Below are positions 49,676 through 62,473 of a stretch of 64,000 nucleotides of DNA, in pieces. The stretch is from Guyanagaster necrorhizus (Eukaryota; Basidiomycota; Agaricomycetes; Agaricales; Physalacriaceae), in the NCBI RefSeq assembly GCF_019112545.1, contig NW_025064882.1:2410971-2474970 (forward strand). The letters are read 5' to 3'. Each line of letters opens with the position of its first letter. Position 1 is the first letter of the stretch. The translations under genes and the position numbers were made by a program. Under the pieces are notes generated by a model that worked only from the letters and a program-made list of their open reading frames with translations, did not search any database and was not told the origin of the DNA.

Positions 49676-51097
49676 AATTTGTGAATTCTGTATAACACAC
49701 TAGAATATGCTAGTAACTAAGGACTATTAGCCAGTAGAGGACTATGGCTGAGGCTCTAAGCTGATAGTCATGCTAGTCACCAATACTAAGTCCAAAAGGG
49801 ACTTTATAAAATAACATGGCCTAAGGATAAAAATCCTAAGTCAGGTTTGAACTGAGAAAAGTTCTGCATCACATCTTGTGAAATACTAAGTCTAAGTTGG
49901 ACTTAGAAATGGTATCTTAATTGGAGCTAATTCTACATGCCACTAAGACAAGTATATTTTAAGACAGCTAGGGGTAATACTATAGTCAGTTGTAGAGTAT
50001 TGAGTAAAGACAGCATTATTCAGAAGTAGTAAGAAGAGGGACTCAATGATCTGTAGCTAGCACTCCAAGTTTTGACTCAAATGCCTAAGTCCAAATTTTC
50101 TAGGTATCAGGTGATCTAAGAGACTTAAAATTGAGAGAAATAGAGTGGATAGGACTGGTTGACTGGGCCTGACTGAGTCTGATCAATTGAGCTACTAAGA
50201 ATAACTCAGAAGATTAAAACTCTGGGTAGACAGAAAGAAGTTAGATACTCACAGGCACTGTAGGCTTAAAATAAAGCTGTGCAGTGGCCAAGTGGGTCCA
50301 GGCAAGCCTAGGAGAGTCCAGGAGTGCTGCCATCCTGAGATAATGGTATGATTCCACTTTAAAACAGGAGAAATACTATTTTGAATGCTTTATTTATAGA
50401 TTCTGTACCTGTTGTTGATATACAAAAGAAGAGAATGGGGGGAAAATAGCAAGCAAGCGACCCACCCCCATGTTCAGGCCTTCTAGCCCACTGTAGCTAG
50501 TTCCTGGGACAATGGATTTTGAGTTCTGCTTTGACTTAGTGATTTATTCAAGTTGCTTTGTCACTTAGAGAGGATTGGATTGGAATAATAACTGTATTTT
50601 AGGTTTTAGATTAATTTGGGTTCCAAACTATAAGGGTTTCAGCATCAGAATACAAGTTCTTTGGTTTTGAGAACTGCTAGCCAGCCAAGAGTGCAGCTAG
50701 TCAAGCCTAAGTGCTTGATAGACTTAGTATTTGGGTTTTGGAGTTCATTGGGTTTCAGAATATTCTAAATTGGTTTAAAGTGCAATTTGGCATTGATTCT
50801 AAGTTCTAATTATACTTAAACATTGCTATAAACTACTCTCATGAGTATTGTATCTTTGAAAGCAAGATAGAGTTGAATAACTGTCTTTATTGACTGTTTC
50901 TTTGATTTTACTTAAGACTGCAAGAGTGCTTCTATTGTACTCAAAACAACTGACCTCAACTGTATTTGGTGATTGTGTATTGAGTGGTTAGGTGTTGGTG
51001 TTTGAGAGTTCATTCCTTATTTGCCTCTCTTAGTCACTTAGCTGTTATCAAGCACATCACCAGTCTTCTTCTCAAGCCATCTCACCTGAAGTCAGAC
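49676..51097. mobile_element. Unclassified insertion of about 1.4 kb in element C
   Basis: Sequence without counterpart in element E, between two parts of C that are adjacent in E. No coding domain seen. CpG-poor and A/T-rich. It may be a solo LTR or a non-autonomous element; borders are placed only by loss of homology. Confidence 0.4.
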
Positions 51098-51248
51098 CTA
51101 GTATCCAAATTGACAACTAGTTCACTGGCAACTGTCAAAGTCTTTGCTCCATCTATCTACAACCAGCCTGAGAGCTTTTCTATTAAAGACAGTGAGAGAG
51201 GAGAGTGATGAGAATGAGGGCAATGAGGAAGAGGAGGAAGGCTCCTAT
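51098..51248 (+). mobile_element. Element C, third visible piece (gag)
   Basis: GCTCCATCTATCTACAACC..GAGGAAGAGGAGGAAGG aligns with ACCATCCATCTATGACCC..GATGAGGACAGTGAGGGG of element E at about 56780-56875. It ends at the LTR of element F. Confidence 0.6.
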
Positions 51249-51705
51249 TGTTAGGCTCAAGCATCATGTGAACCAATACACATGATAAACAGGTGTTCCT
51301 TTGCACTTCGAGAGATCAACTAAGTCCACTTGATGTATACTAGGTTCGGTGTATCACAAGATCAGAGATTGACTCAAGGTAGAATGGTGGTTATAAACTT
51401 TAGCTCAAAGCTGGAGATTTCCAGCAAGAGCTGTCCTCCTTAAATATGGTACATGGTTCGCTATTAATACTTGTACTAATTGTGTGTTTCTCTGTTCTGG
51501 TTGCTCATTGTCCTTGAGTGTCACTACTGTATATAAAAAGTTGGTTGTATGTTTGTTGTTAGACATCGGTTGCATTGAATAACCATGATGAAGTTAGCTT
51601 GTTGTGATGACTAAGCTCTTCTCACAGCTTTAAGTGCTTGGTTTTGATGCTCTGACTAAGCTTAAATAGGGGTTTTTTAAGATGAAGAATAGGAAAATTG
51701 TAATA
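51249..51705 (-). repeat. 3' LTR of element F
   Basis: On plus it runs TGTTAGGCTCAAGC to AAATTGTAATA, 457 bp. Same landmarks as the LTRs of D (TATAAACTTTAGCTCAAAGCTG, CTCCTTAAATA, ATAGGGGTTTT). Confidence 0.75.
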
Positions 51706-52629
51706 TTACTCCCTCCTTAAGACCATCATCCTGATGGCTTAATTTAGGGATAATTCATAGTCATGTATGGCATTGTCTGCTTCTATATATTTTTCATTGA
51801 TCCACTGGTTTGATTCTGGACTGTATCCTTTCCAGCTAATGAGGTAGTCCACTATTGTCATCATGCTGCCCCCTTTTGCCTTGATCTTGCATAATTTGTG
51901 ATTTAATACTTGATCAATTTTGTAATATTCTTCATCGTTGATCAGGTCAGGCAGGGGAGGCAGTGGTTGTTTCTGGTTAGGGAATGCTAGTGCAATATAA
52001 GGGGTTAATAATGTCTTATTAAAGACATTGTGGATTTTCTAAGTGGCTGGAAGATAGAGTTCATATGCTCCTGCACTGACTTTTTTAATGACAGGAAAGG
52101 GGTCTGTGCATTTATTAATGAGTTTTTATTTTGGATATGGTAGGTGGAGGTTAGTGGTGTCAAGCCACACTTTATCATTGATCGAGTACTCATGCATGAG
52201 CCAGCAGTATTTGTTGTATTGTGCTTTCATAGATACAGCCACTTTTTCTAGCACTGCTTGAGTTTCAGTGTATATCTTGATCATAGTATTGGCAAAGTCA
52301 GTGGAGGCAGAGGTGGTTGTTTGATAATGTTTGGTTTGGGTAATGTTTGGATATCATCCATGATTAATGAAGAAAGGAGTTCTCCTTGTGGCTGAGTGTA
52401 CTCAGCTATTGTGTTGAAAGGCAGCAAGAGCTAACCATTCAGTCCAATCATCTTGTCTGTAGTTAATAAAGAGGCAGAGGTATTTTTGAACCTCTTGATT
52501 AATGCACTCTATTTGTCTGTCAGTTTGTGAGTGATATGCTGTGGATGCATTTCATTTGATATGGAGGAGCTGATATAAGTTGTCCAAGAATTTGAAGATG
52601 AATTGCAGTCCTCTGTCTGAGATGATGAC

Positions 52630-53212
52630 TTATGGCATGCCATGTTTTGCATAGACCTTGTCATGCAGGATTTTTGTCCACCCTTTGAAAGTGAGTTCAG
52701 TCAAGCAAGCAATTGGAATGATCACTTTCAAGAAGCGATTGACTATGATGATGATGGCATCATAACCATTGCAGTCAAATAGTCCAGTGATCATGTCCAC
52801 TGAGATGTGAGTCCAGAGCACAGATGGGATTTCATTAGGGTGCAGAGGAGCTTTCTGAGGTTGTATCAAGGATTTTCCCCATTGACAAGTTTTGCATGCT
52901 TTGACATATGCAGTAATGTCATTCTCCATCTTGGGCCACCAATACTCCCATAGGACCAACTCCTTTGTTTTAGTAATACTCGGGTGTCCCACAGTAGTGT
53001 GGTCATGGCACATTGTGATGATCTTGCCATGGAGCCCTTGATCTCTGAGGATATAGATCTGTCTGTCATAGCAAATTAACCCTCCTTCCTTCATTACTCC
53101 CCTCTCATAGTTTAATGATGGTGCTATCTGCTGGTCCCACTTATGGCTGTTGTGTGTAGTGCTTTTTATGCATTCATATATTTCTTCTTTGGTCAGCATT
53201 ATCATGACCTGG
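52630..53212 (-). pseudogene. Integrase of element F
   Basis: Long open piece with the HHCC finger: HDHTTVGHPSITKTK and ACKTCQWGKS. The core begins LWTHISVDMITGLF with a first catalytic Asp, then IIIIVNRFLKVIIPIAC. The piece ends in YAKHGMP; in the continuing sequence to the left the frame is broken. Confidence 0.7.
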
Positions 53213-54790
53213 TGAAGAGGTTCCAAGCATGCACAATGTGAGAATGGAGACAGCAGAGCATTTTCTACTGACCACACTCACACCAACACACACACAAAAC
53301 TCTTAGTTTGTGGGGGGATTATAATGCGATAATAGTAGCAATCAACAAATATAATTGTCTTCTTTAATGAGATCACAGTATGTGAATGGCAATAGTGCAC
53401 TTACAACAGTCTAAGGTCTCTCTAAGTCTCAAAGCTTTTTGTTTTATCAAAACAAGAGGTGGCAACTGGTGTTGCCAGGCCTCAAGGCAAGAGGTACTGC
53501 AACTCAATACAATACATTGAAACACTCCTTCAAAACTCTCAAATGGTTTCAAGCACAGCTCAGATCAACTCAATTCCCTAACACACACAATACACAACTC
53601 AAAGCTTTGTGCTCTAAGCCAAAAATCAATCACAAACACATCTACAAGTGACCAAAAGCACAGATCCCTGTTCACAAGTTTCCAAACTGATTGTAGATCC
53701 ACAGGATTCAAATCTATGCAATCCAGAGATACAAACACAATAAAACCCCATTTGACAGACCAAAGGGTTTGAACCTCTGCCACCTGTAGCACTGCACATC
53801 ACAAATACCTCAAAAACTCAAGATGATGCCCTTTAGACACCACTCTCTTATTCTCAGGTTAGAGCACAATCCAAAAAAACTTCTTATCAAACTGGGCTTA
53901 AGTCCTTCATGAGCTTTGATGCCTTGTTTAGTTCTCACAGCTCTCTCAAGAGTATTCAATAATAGGTTTATTCTCTCGCCTGAAGTTACAAACACAAACC
54001 CAGAGCTAGAGTGTAAGGCTTTCTGTGCCCAATACACTGCAACTGTGGGGGTTGGAAACTTTTTCCTCCAGCCATACAATGCCATATTTAAATACTCTAC
54101 TATGGTACTTACTAATACAATCTTACTATGATATCCTCAAAGTGCAGGACTCTGTGCTGGATCTCACTGGTATTATTCATGCGCATATTGCAGTTGCCAT
54201 GCTTATTCTCTTCTGAGCAATGACTGTGCCTGCTGTTTCTTTACTAGCTGACATCGGCTAGCTGGCTTTGTCAGGTCTACTCACTTTCTTATCTCCCCAG
54301 TGACATTTCTGACAGCAGTAAACTGTCCCAGACCCCCAGAGTTATTTCTCATACCAGGAGCCAGTCACAATGGCTATGTTCTGCTTTCCTGTATTCAACC
54401 AGTCATTCCATCTGACTTACTAAAGGTGCCACTTCTCGGTATGATGCAGAGTCTCTTGCTGTGTTATGCATGCTAAGGCACCATATGTATGCATGCAAGG
54501 CTCAGGGCAGTATCCATGCTATTCATTCCTGAGATAATATTCCTCTACTTGTTAGCTTGTTGTCATCATGCTATCTCTTCGTTCAGTACCCATTTACTTA
54601 GATACCTTTCTTTAGGTCTCAGTTCTCTGTTCTAAGGCATGTCCCATCAGCACATCAATGGCTGTGCATCTTTGATCAATGTGATCAGAATTGCCAATCA
54701 TATTTCAATCATAGTCTTTTTATTTTTAGCATGTCCTCTTATAATAGTATTGGCACACTTAGGGCCAAGTGCTGGGATCTCACATGCAGC

Positions 54791-54795
54791 CTAAC
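54791..54795. repeat. Target-site duplication of element E, left copy
   Basis: CTAAC, repeated at 62914-62918 directly after the right LTR. Confidence 0.85.
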
Positions 54796-55235
54796 TGTTA
54801 TGATTTTTTCTCTTTTTTTTTGGTTCTACTCCTATTTATGCTTAGTCAGGAGACATGAGGATGTGAGAAGGCTGAGTCAGCATAACTAACCTGCTCATCA
54901 CTCAACATAAACAACAATGCTTGATAACACACAAACAATCTTTTATATATAGTAATGATGCCTAAGGATAATGGGCACTGCAAACACAGACAGACACAAT
55001 TAGTAGTAGTATTATTAGCATCATTTGTATAGTATTTAAGATCCACAAGCTCTTGCTGGTATACCCTAGCTTTGAGCTAAAGTTTATAATCATACCATTC
55101 TACTCTCGAGCCATTACTGTAGCCTTGTGACACACTGACCCAAAGACACAATCAGTGGACTCAAGTGATCCCTCAAAGTATGAAGGGACATCTGCTTATC
55201 ATGTGTTTAGGATCCTGTGATGCTTGGGTCTAACA
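54796..55235 (+). repeat. 5' LTR of element E
   Basis: TGTTATGATTTTTTC to GGGTCTAACA, 440 bp. TATA-like TATTTAAG at 55033-55040. The likely RNA start lies about 30-35 bases later near AGCTTTGAGCTAA (55068-55080). Confidence 0.9.
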
Positions 55236-55236
55236 A

Positions 55237-55249
55237 TTAGCTTGAAGCT
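55237..55249 (+). other. Primer-binding-site candidate of element E (self-priming type)
   Basis: TTAGCTTGAAGCT, one base after the LTR end. It can pair over 13 positions with AGCTTTGAGCTAA at 55068-55080 of the LTR, with two G-U pairs in the middle. I see no match to a tRNA 3' end (TGG start is absent). Confidence 0.55.
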
Positions 55250-55589
55250 TTTACCTTCTCTTTCTCAAGCTCAATCATGCTGAGAAACCGAATGCCTCCA
55301 GCAACAACCACTGACTTGAATCATGACTTCTTCGAGCTTATAGCTTTCATTATCGGAACATTACTCGGCTTTCTCGCTATCATCACCCTCTGCTGCAGAT
55401 GACAATCAGTAACAGCTTAGATAGTCAGGCACTATCAGGCATTCCAGCAGATCTAACACATACTATAAAACGTAATCCCAGACCTCCCTTTCCATGACAT
55501 TCCCACATCTGTCAGAACATCCTTTTAGCCACAAGAGCAACCTCTATCAGAAACCAGAGATAACAACTCACATCCAGAGAGCCTTCATG

Positions 55590-58470
55590 AGGAAGAAGGA
55601 CTCTGATACCCCCCTCGATGATACAGCAGAAACTGCCACTCTGCTCTCACAGGGTTTCAGAATCTGTGGATGACGAACATCACTTAGGAGCCCGAGGAGG
55701 TCCCTGACAACATCGCTCTAACAGTCCCAGCCTCTAAGCATTCTCTCTCTCTGGTCCTCTCAGGGATTGGAAACTATGCTCAGGACTCTCTTGATGCCAC
55801 TTGGATAGCTTCAAGACCCCACGAAGGCCTCAACTCCCCCCATGACTCCCTTTATGCCTCCACTGAGCCAAACTCTGGATCCAGCTCATCCATCAGTAGG
55901 CTGGGGATCAATGACCTATATGGAAGGACAATACACCCTGACTATGCTAACATCAAAATTGCCATCTCTGCAGCTGGAGATCCCTATCGACATCTCCACA
56001 TCGGGAGTGAGCCAGAAGTTGGGACTGCCAGTGCAAGGGGAAGAATTGCCTGGGACAGAATCATATGGTGAGTATTCCTAGACTGGAATCTCATGATCCC
56101 TTTTAATTATAACGATGCAGTACAGCAGCAGCAGCAGAGCCAGGTCAGACAGGCTGAGATCAAGCGAGCTCAAGAAGAGCTCACTAAGTATGTACAAAAC
56201 AAAGCCCAGGAGTGATATGAAGCCACCAAGTATGACCGACAGGGAAGAGAGCAGAGGAGAAGAGAGGAAGCAGAAAGAATGGGATCAGCCTCACCAGACT
56301 GATATGGACTTTGCACTGACTCAGAATCCCCATTCAGAGAGCCCAACTCAGATGCTGACCCATGGACAGGGCCCGCCAGCATTGTCAGCTGGGACGAGGC
56401 CATCAGATGAGGCCGGGCCAATAATGAATGACCCTCCACCCTCTAATACTCTGCTTAGACCAACACTATTTCCTCAGACACCAATTCCATTCTCAGAGCC
56501 TACAGGCTCCAAGTATCAGACAATGCCCACATCTCTGACCAGGCTCTCCAGCGATTTCTGGGAAGCAGGATCGCCCACCAGTTCCTCAATCCTGAGTTCT
56601 GGTATTACTTCAGCCTCTATAGCCGAAAACTAGAGAAGATGAGAGCACATGGAGGAACGCAATACAGCTGACTCAATAACTCTTCCATTCATCAGACAAG
56701 CACAGGAGCTGGCCCTAGTAACCCCAGGCCCAGCACCCAGATCAGTGCAGGGGTCCCCAGTGACCCTATGACCAATAGTACCATCCATCTATGACCCGTC
56801 CATCAGTTTCCTTCTCGAAGAAGAGGACAGCAGGGACAAGGGCAACAAGGAGGATGATGAGGACAGTGAGGGGCCATATACATATGAACAATGTCTTAAG
56901 GAGGCAGGCAAAAACACAGACGAAGAAGCCCTGAGAGAAGAAGTGGAATGAGCAAGGAACAAGGAGTACCAGGAGCTGTACGAGCAGGGAAGGAATTTTT
57001 TATGGCAAGATGTGTGCTGGCAAGCGATATCTTTAGGACTTGAATATTGGTATATAGAAGACACTGAAAAAAGAAAGATTTTACAATATGCCACGACAGA
57101 GTACATATGGAAGGAATATGGCCAGCGGCACCCAGAAGACCTGCTCATGCCAATATCTCCATATCAACTCAGCAACAAGCCAAGAATGCTGGAACCAATG
57201 CCATAAACTCCACCTATCATGCTGAAAAGGGCAGTATACATAGCACCATCAATCCAAAGCTGGGCCGAGACCAACTCCTCTATCTGAAGCATGGCTTCCT
57301 AGCTCAACTGCACCCAAGATCGACCAAACCAACTAGTGAGATGGCTAGAGGGTTTCCAGAATCTCTGAACTAGCAAGGGAAGCCAGCTCTTAGGAGCACA
57401 GCTACCACCAGACCAGGCAGAGGGAAGTGGAGCAGGAAAAGAACCAATATGAGATGATCCTGAAGCAGTACGACTCGGATTCACAATATGAGATGGAGTC
57501 ATCATACACAGAGACACACCTCCTCAGGGAAGCCCCATGGCTGATGACAATTCCCTACATTCCTTTCTGACGGCCCCACAAGAATGGTGCTGACCCCCCT
57601 TTGAAGAATGGTCTAACCTGATAAGGGTACTACTCCACAACACTGCCATTCTCTAGTGTCACCCAGACCTCTTATGAAAACCATGCCCCTTTAAAGGAGC
57701 ATCAAATGATATCAATCGATTTCTTATCGACTGTGAACAATATTTTGAGGTGTATATTGGGTATCTGGAGATCAACATGAACAAAGTTGTATTCACTGCC
57801 TCATACCTTAAAGAAAAGGCAAAAATCTGATGGATCTTGATCTCCCCAAACTTTCAGTCCACCATATGAAATTGCTACCGATATCCCTTCTGGCCAGTGT
57901 TCAAACAAATGCTGAATGACAAATTCATTGATCCAGCCATATAAGAAGTGCATAGACAGAAGATCAAGGAGTACAGGATAGGCGATAAAGTGGCCACAGA
58001 CTACTTCGATAAGCTAGAGCAACTCACCAAGTTGGCAGGGATATGGAAAGACACAGCTAATGATGGATGCATGGTAGAAGCCCTCAAATGAGGTATTCCC
58101 TCCTTGTACCTTATGATGATCTCTGCTATTGGAGTCAGAGAATTCATACCCATTGGGTATGACGCATGGAAAGAATGGATCATCGAGATGTACAAGGAGC
58201 AGCAAAGGCAGAAAGTGAAATCGTCGACCTTACAAGACTACAACAAGAAATCGACCCTGCCAACTCTGAATAAAGCATCAGGGACAACTGCCAGAAAACC
58301 ATCAGGAACAACCTCAGCTTCCACCATATACAGAATGCAGAAGACCAGGACTGGAACAACATATACAGGGACTAGTAAACCAATGGATATTGATCACATG
58401 AAGAAAGAAGGAAAGTGCTTCAATTGTGGGCAGAAAGGTCACATGACCAAGGACTACCCAAAAAAGAAGT
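55590..58470 (+). pseudogene. Gag of element E with mutated zinc knuckle
   Basis: Pro/Ser-rich N-terminal half, capsid-like half (FLIDCEQYFEVYIGYLE..NKVVFTASYL near 57.7 kb, KFIDPAI near 57.93 kb), then CFNCGQKGHMTKDY at 58416-58458. The final zinc ligand Cys is changed to Tyr (TGC to TAC). The piece 58104-58472 is open; upstream there are several stops. Confidence 0.7.
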
Positions 58471-59009
58471 GAACTTGAGAAGAAATCAAAGCACAGATTG
58501 CCAACCTGCAAAAAGAAGAAGAGAGACTTGAAGCAGAAACAAAAGTCGAGGAAGTAAAAGACGGGGCCAGTCAGTGAGCAATTCCACTGAACTGGCCAAA
58601 GGACTCAATGGTGTGCCCCTCATAGCTGCTGAATGGACTAATAGTACTTCTGTAGCTACCTCTATGTCACAAGTACATTTGAATATACCACAACTGCCTA
58701 ATATGCACACCAAAGAAGCACAAAAGAAAGAAGCTCAAGTGCCTATGGGCTAAAGCAGGGCAGAGAGCCCCACCACTTGGCTCAAACCATTTGAAACCAA
58801 GTGGATCTGGAGGGCCATTCGGAATGCCAAAAACAAAGCCACAGCAAAAGCCATGCTTAAAAATTGGATTCACAAAACTCAGACTGAGGAGATAGTGGAC
58901 AAACTATTGGAAGGGATGAAGAAGGCAGAAAGGTGCCAAGCACTGGAATGGCTAGATAAACTCTGAGGGCCTTGAAAGTTCATTCAATGGTTCAAAACCC
59001 CTGGGCAAG

Positions 59010-59320
59010 ACTTGCTTGTCAAAGCACAAATTGAGATGCTCATGTCCTGGACCATCTGTTCCATCACTGTTCTGATCAACAGTGGCTCCATGGACAGCTC
59101 AATCAATCGAGCCTTCATCAAACAAAACAAACTACCGACACGAACTACCACTGCCCCAATTCCGGTTTACAATGCTGACAGAACAAAAAACCAGGCTGGC
59201 TCGATAACTGAGTTTGTCAAACTCAGATTAACAATCAGGGATCACTCAGAACAGATCGATCTAGCTGTCACCAATCTTGGCTCTAAGGAAGCCTTCCTTG
59301 GACACGACTAGCTGATTCAT
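59010..59320 (+). pseudogene. Protease of element E
   Basis: VLINSGSMDSSINRAFIKQ corresponds to the retropepsin active site, normally [LV]-[IL]-D-S-G. The Asp codon is AAC, so the enzyme should be dead. LRLTIRDHSEQIDLAVTNL and FLGHD follow as expected. Confidence 0.65.
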
Positions 59321-59639
59321 CATAATCTCCTTATCAATTGGAAGATGGGTCAGATAACATTCACCAGATGCTGATGTCAGAAACTCCCATTTGAACTGCC
59401 CAATGGAGACACAGAGGACAGGTGAGATGAGGAGATGGAAGATGGCAAGACTATCCTCGCTATTGACCTGCAGAAAGAAATACACATCCGAGCAGTACAT
59501 CATGCCAACAACCTGGCCACTAAGGCCAACGAACAAAAAGCTGAGAAAACGTTTGAAGAAATGGTACCAGAATGGGTTTGAGACTTTCAAGACCTATTCA
59601 AGAAGAAAAGCTTTGACAAACTACCCGAATCAAAGCCCT

Positions 59640-60640
59640 GAGACCATGCGATTGAACTCATCTCCAATGTCAGCACCAATCTCGACTGCAAAACATATCC
59701 CCTGAGTAATCTCAAACAGCAGAAGCTCGACAAGTTCTTAGATGAGAACTTATCTAGTGGGCGAATCCGACCTTTGAAATTGCTCATGACATCCCCCTTC
59801 TTCTTTGTGAAGAAGAAGGATGGGAAACTCCAACTGGTTCAAAACTACTGAAAACTCAATGAAATGACTATCAAAAACTGATACCCTCTTCCCCTAATCT
59901 CAGAGCTCATAGACAAACTCCGAGACACTAAATATTATTCCAAACTGGATGTTTGATGGGAATATAACAATGTCAGGATCAAGAAGGGAGATGAATGGAA
60001 GGCTGCATTCCAGACCAACCGAGGGCTCTTTGAGCCCACAGTCATGTTCTTCAGGCTGACTAATTCACCTGCCACATTCCAGTGGATGATGAATGACATC
60101 TTCAAAGATCTCATCACCACAGGAAAAGTCATCATCTACCTAGATGACATTCTTATCATGTCAAAAACGAAAGAGGAGCACTGGCAACTCATATGACAAG
60201 TTCTATCCTGCATGAGGAAGAACAAATTATTCCTTAAAGCGGAGAAGTGCGAGTTCAAGGTACTCAAGACAGAATACCTCAGAGTGATAATAAGTGAGGG
60301 AAGCATCTGCATAGACCTCATCAAGGTGGCAGGAGTAATGGAATGGCTGGAACCAGAGAAGAAAAAGGAACTCCAATCATTCCTCAGGTTCACCAACTTC
60401 TACTGACGGTTTATCTGAGACTACAGTAAAATCATCTGGCCAATGACTCAACTAACCGGCAACACCCCTTGGACATGGGGCCACTCCCAACAGGCTACCT
60501 TCAATGACCTAAAACAGCAGCTCACAGAAGACATTGTGTTAGCCATCCCTATGCAAGATGATAAATTTAGGGTAGAAGTGGACTCCAGCAAGGGGGCTAT
60601 AGGAGTGGTTCTCTCTCAGAAACAGAAGGGGAAATAGTGC
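59640..60640 (+). pseudogene. Reverse transcriptase and start of RNase H of element E
   Basis: Motifs SPFFFVKKKDGKL, then Y-stop-KLNEMT with TGA at 59849-59851, KLDV-stop-WEYNNVRI with TGA at 59954-59956, WKAAFQTNRGLFEP and SPATFQWMMND. The active site is YLDDILIMSK near 60140, then KAEKCEFKVLKTEYL. Gypsy RNase H begins at TPWTWG.QQATFNDLKQ (60460-60637). Catalytic Asp residues remain; the stops are in place of conserved Arg. Confidence 0.8.
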
Positions 60641-62450
60641 CCAGTTGCCTTCCTCTCAAAAGCACTCTCCACGACTGAGTGAAACTATGAAATCTATAAC
60701 AAGGAATTACTTGCCATCATGCTCGCATTAGAGGAGTGGCATCACTACTTGATCAGGACCATGGAGGTCTTTGAGATCTGGACTGATTATCAAAACCTCT
60801 ACTACTTCCAAAAGCCACAAAAGCTAAACCAACAACAAGCCAGATAGATGACTGAACTCAGCCAATACCAGTACACCCTATATCATAAAGCAGGGACAGC
60901 CAATAAAAATCATGATCAAGGAGGAACCGACAATGAGGGCGTCACAGTCTTACAACCCAAACACTTCCATGCCATGATCATGCCCATGAAGGAAGAGATA
61001 CATGAGCAGATCAAAAGCGTGACTCATGACAGCCATAAGTGGGACCAGAAGGTCACTCCATCACTCAATCATGAAAGAGGGATAACAAAAGAGGATGGAA
61101 TGATCTGCTATGATAGGAGGATCTACATCCTAAGAGACTGGAGTCTCAGAGGTGAGATCATTGCCACTTGCCATGATCACACAACCGCAGGACATCTGGA
61201 TATTGCCAAAACCAAGGAATTAGTCCTATGAGAATATTGGTGGCCCAAAATGAGAAGTGACATCACGGCCTATGTCAAGGCCTGTGAAACTTGCCAAAGG
61301 AGGAAGGCTTCAACACAGTCACGGGTGGCCCCCCTTCATCTGAATGAAATCCCAAATTCCCTGTGGACTCACATCTCAGTCGATATGATCACCAGGTTAC
61401 TAGATTGCAACAGATATGATACCATTCTTATCATTGTCGATCAATTCTCCAAAGCAATCATCCTGATCACATGCTTTACAGAATTGACCTCAGAAGGATG
61501 GGCAAGAATCCTACAAGATGAGGTGTACACCAAATACAGAATGCCTCAGATGGTTATATCTGATCGGAGACCACAATTTATTTCCAAGTTCCTCGACGAT
61601 CTATACTAACTCTTAAATATCAAATGAAATGCCTCTACCATGTACCATCCGCAAACTGACAGGCAGATGGAGTGAGCAAACCAAGAGATCGAAAAATACT
61701 TGCAACTATTTATTAACTATTGACAAGATGACTGGGCTGAGTGGTTGGCATTAGCTGCCTTCCAACACAACAACTGCATTCACTCAGTGACCAGCCAGAC
61801 CCCATTCTTCGTTAATTATGGGCAACACCCCAATGTCACCCACTCCTCACACCTTCAAACAACAATCCCTGCCTCTTTGAGTTTCATTGCCGACATGGCA
61901 AAAATTCATGCTGAAACCAAGATCACACTTGAAAAGGCTGCAACTACAATGAAAACCCAATACAATAAACATTATCGACTGGCACACATATACTCCATTA
62001 ATGATAAAGTATGGCTGGACACAACAAACCTCCACCTCCTACAGCCAAAGAGGAAATTGGCAGACAAATACACAGGCTCCTTCACTGTCTTATCAAAAAT
62101 CAGCAATAGTACATACAAACTTCGCCTCCCAGTCAACTGGAAAATACATGATGTGTTTAATGAAACCCTGCTCTCACCATACATCATTCCTGCCTTTCCT
62201 AACCAGGAGAGACCCCTGCCACCTCCCCCTGATCTAGTTGATGATAAAGAACACTATGAAATCGACCAAGTCTTAAACCACAAATTTCAAAAAGTAAAAG
62301 CCAAAGGTGGTGGTATAACAACAACCATGGATTACCTCATCAGCTGGAAGAGATATAGACCCGAATAAAACTAATGGGTCAATAAAAAACAGATGAGCAT
62401 GGATGATGTGATACACGACTATGAATTATCCCTAAATTAAACTATCAGGA
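60640..62450 (+). pseudogene. RNase H end, integrase and chromodomain of element E
   Basis: HHCC zinc finger at 61160-61310 (CHDHTTAGHLDIAK, ACETCQRRK). Core at 61360-61680 (ISVDMITRL, DRRPQFISKF, YHPQTD, then E-stop-ANQEIEKYL). The linker QPKRKLADKYTGSF and KIHDVFNETLLSPYI are intact in the open piece 61745-62368. The chromodomain HYEIDQVLNHKFQ..DYLISWKRYRP lies near 62250-62440. Stops at 61607, 61671 and others. Confidence 0.8.
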
Positions 62451-62473
62451 TGATGGTCTTAAGGAGAAGGTAA

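Larger units (their letters stand above)
51249..53212 (-). mobile_element. Gypsy element F, left part (3' LTR to integrase)
   Basis: 3' LTR at 51249-51705, then a purine tract, chromodomain remnant near 51.75-51.95 kb and integrase 52.0-53.2 kb, all on minus. The homology to D and E breaks at about 53212 and resumes at about 63106, where RNase H and RT of the same orientation follow. Pieces of C flank its left end. Its 5' LTR lies outside the window. Confidence 0.7.

Noticed and set aside
53290..53310. CACACA microsatellite as a CRISPR or tandem array start
   Set aside because: Only a few dinucleotide units, with no spaced direct repeats.
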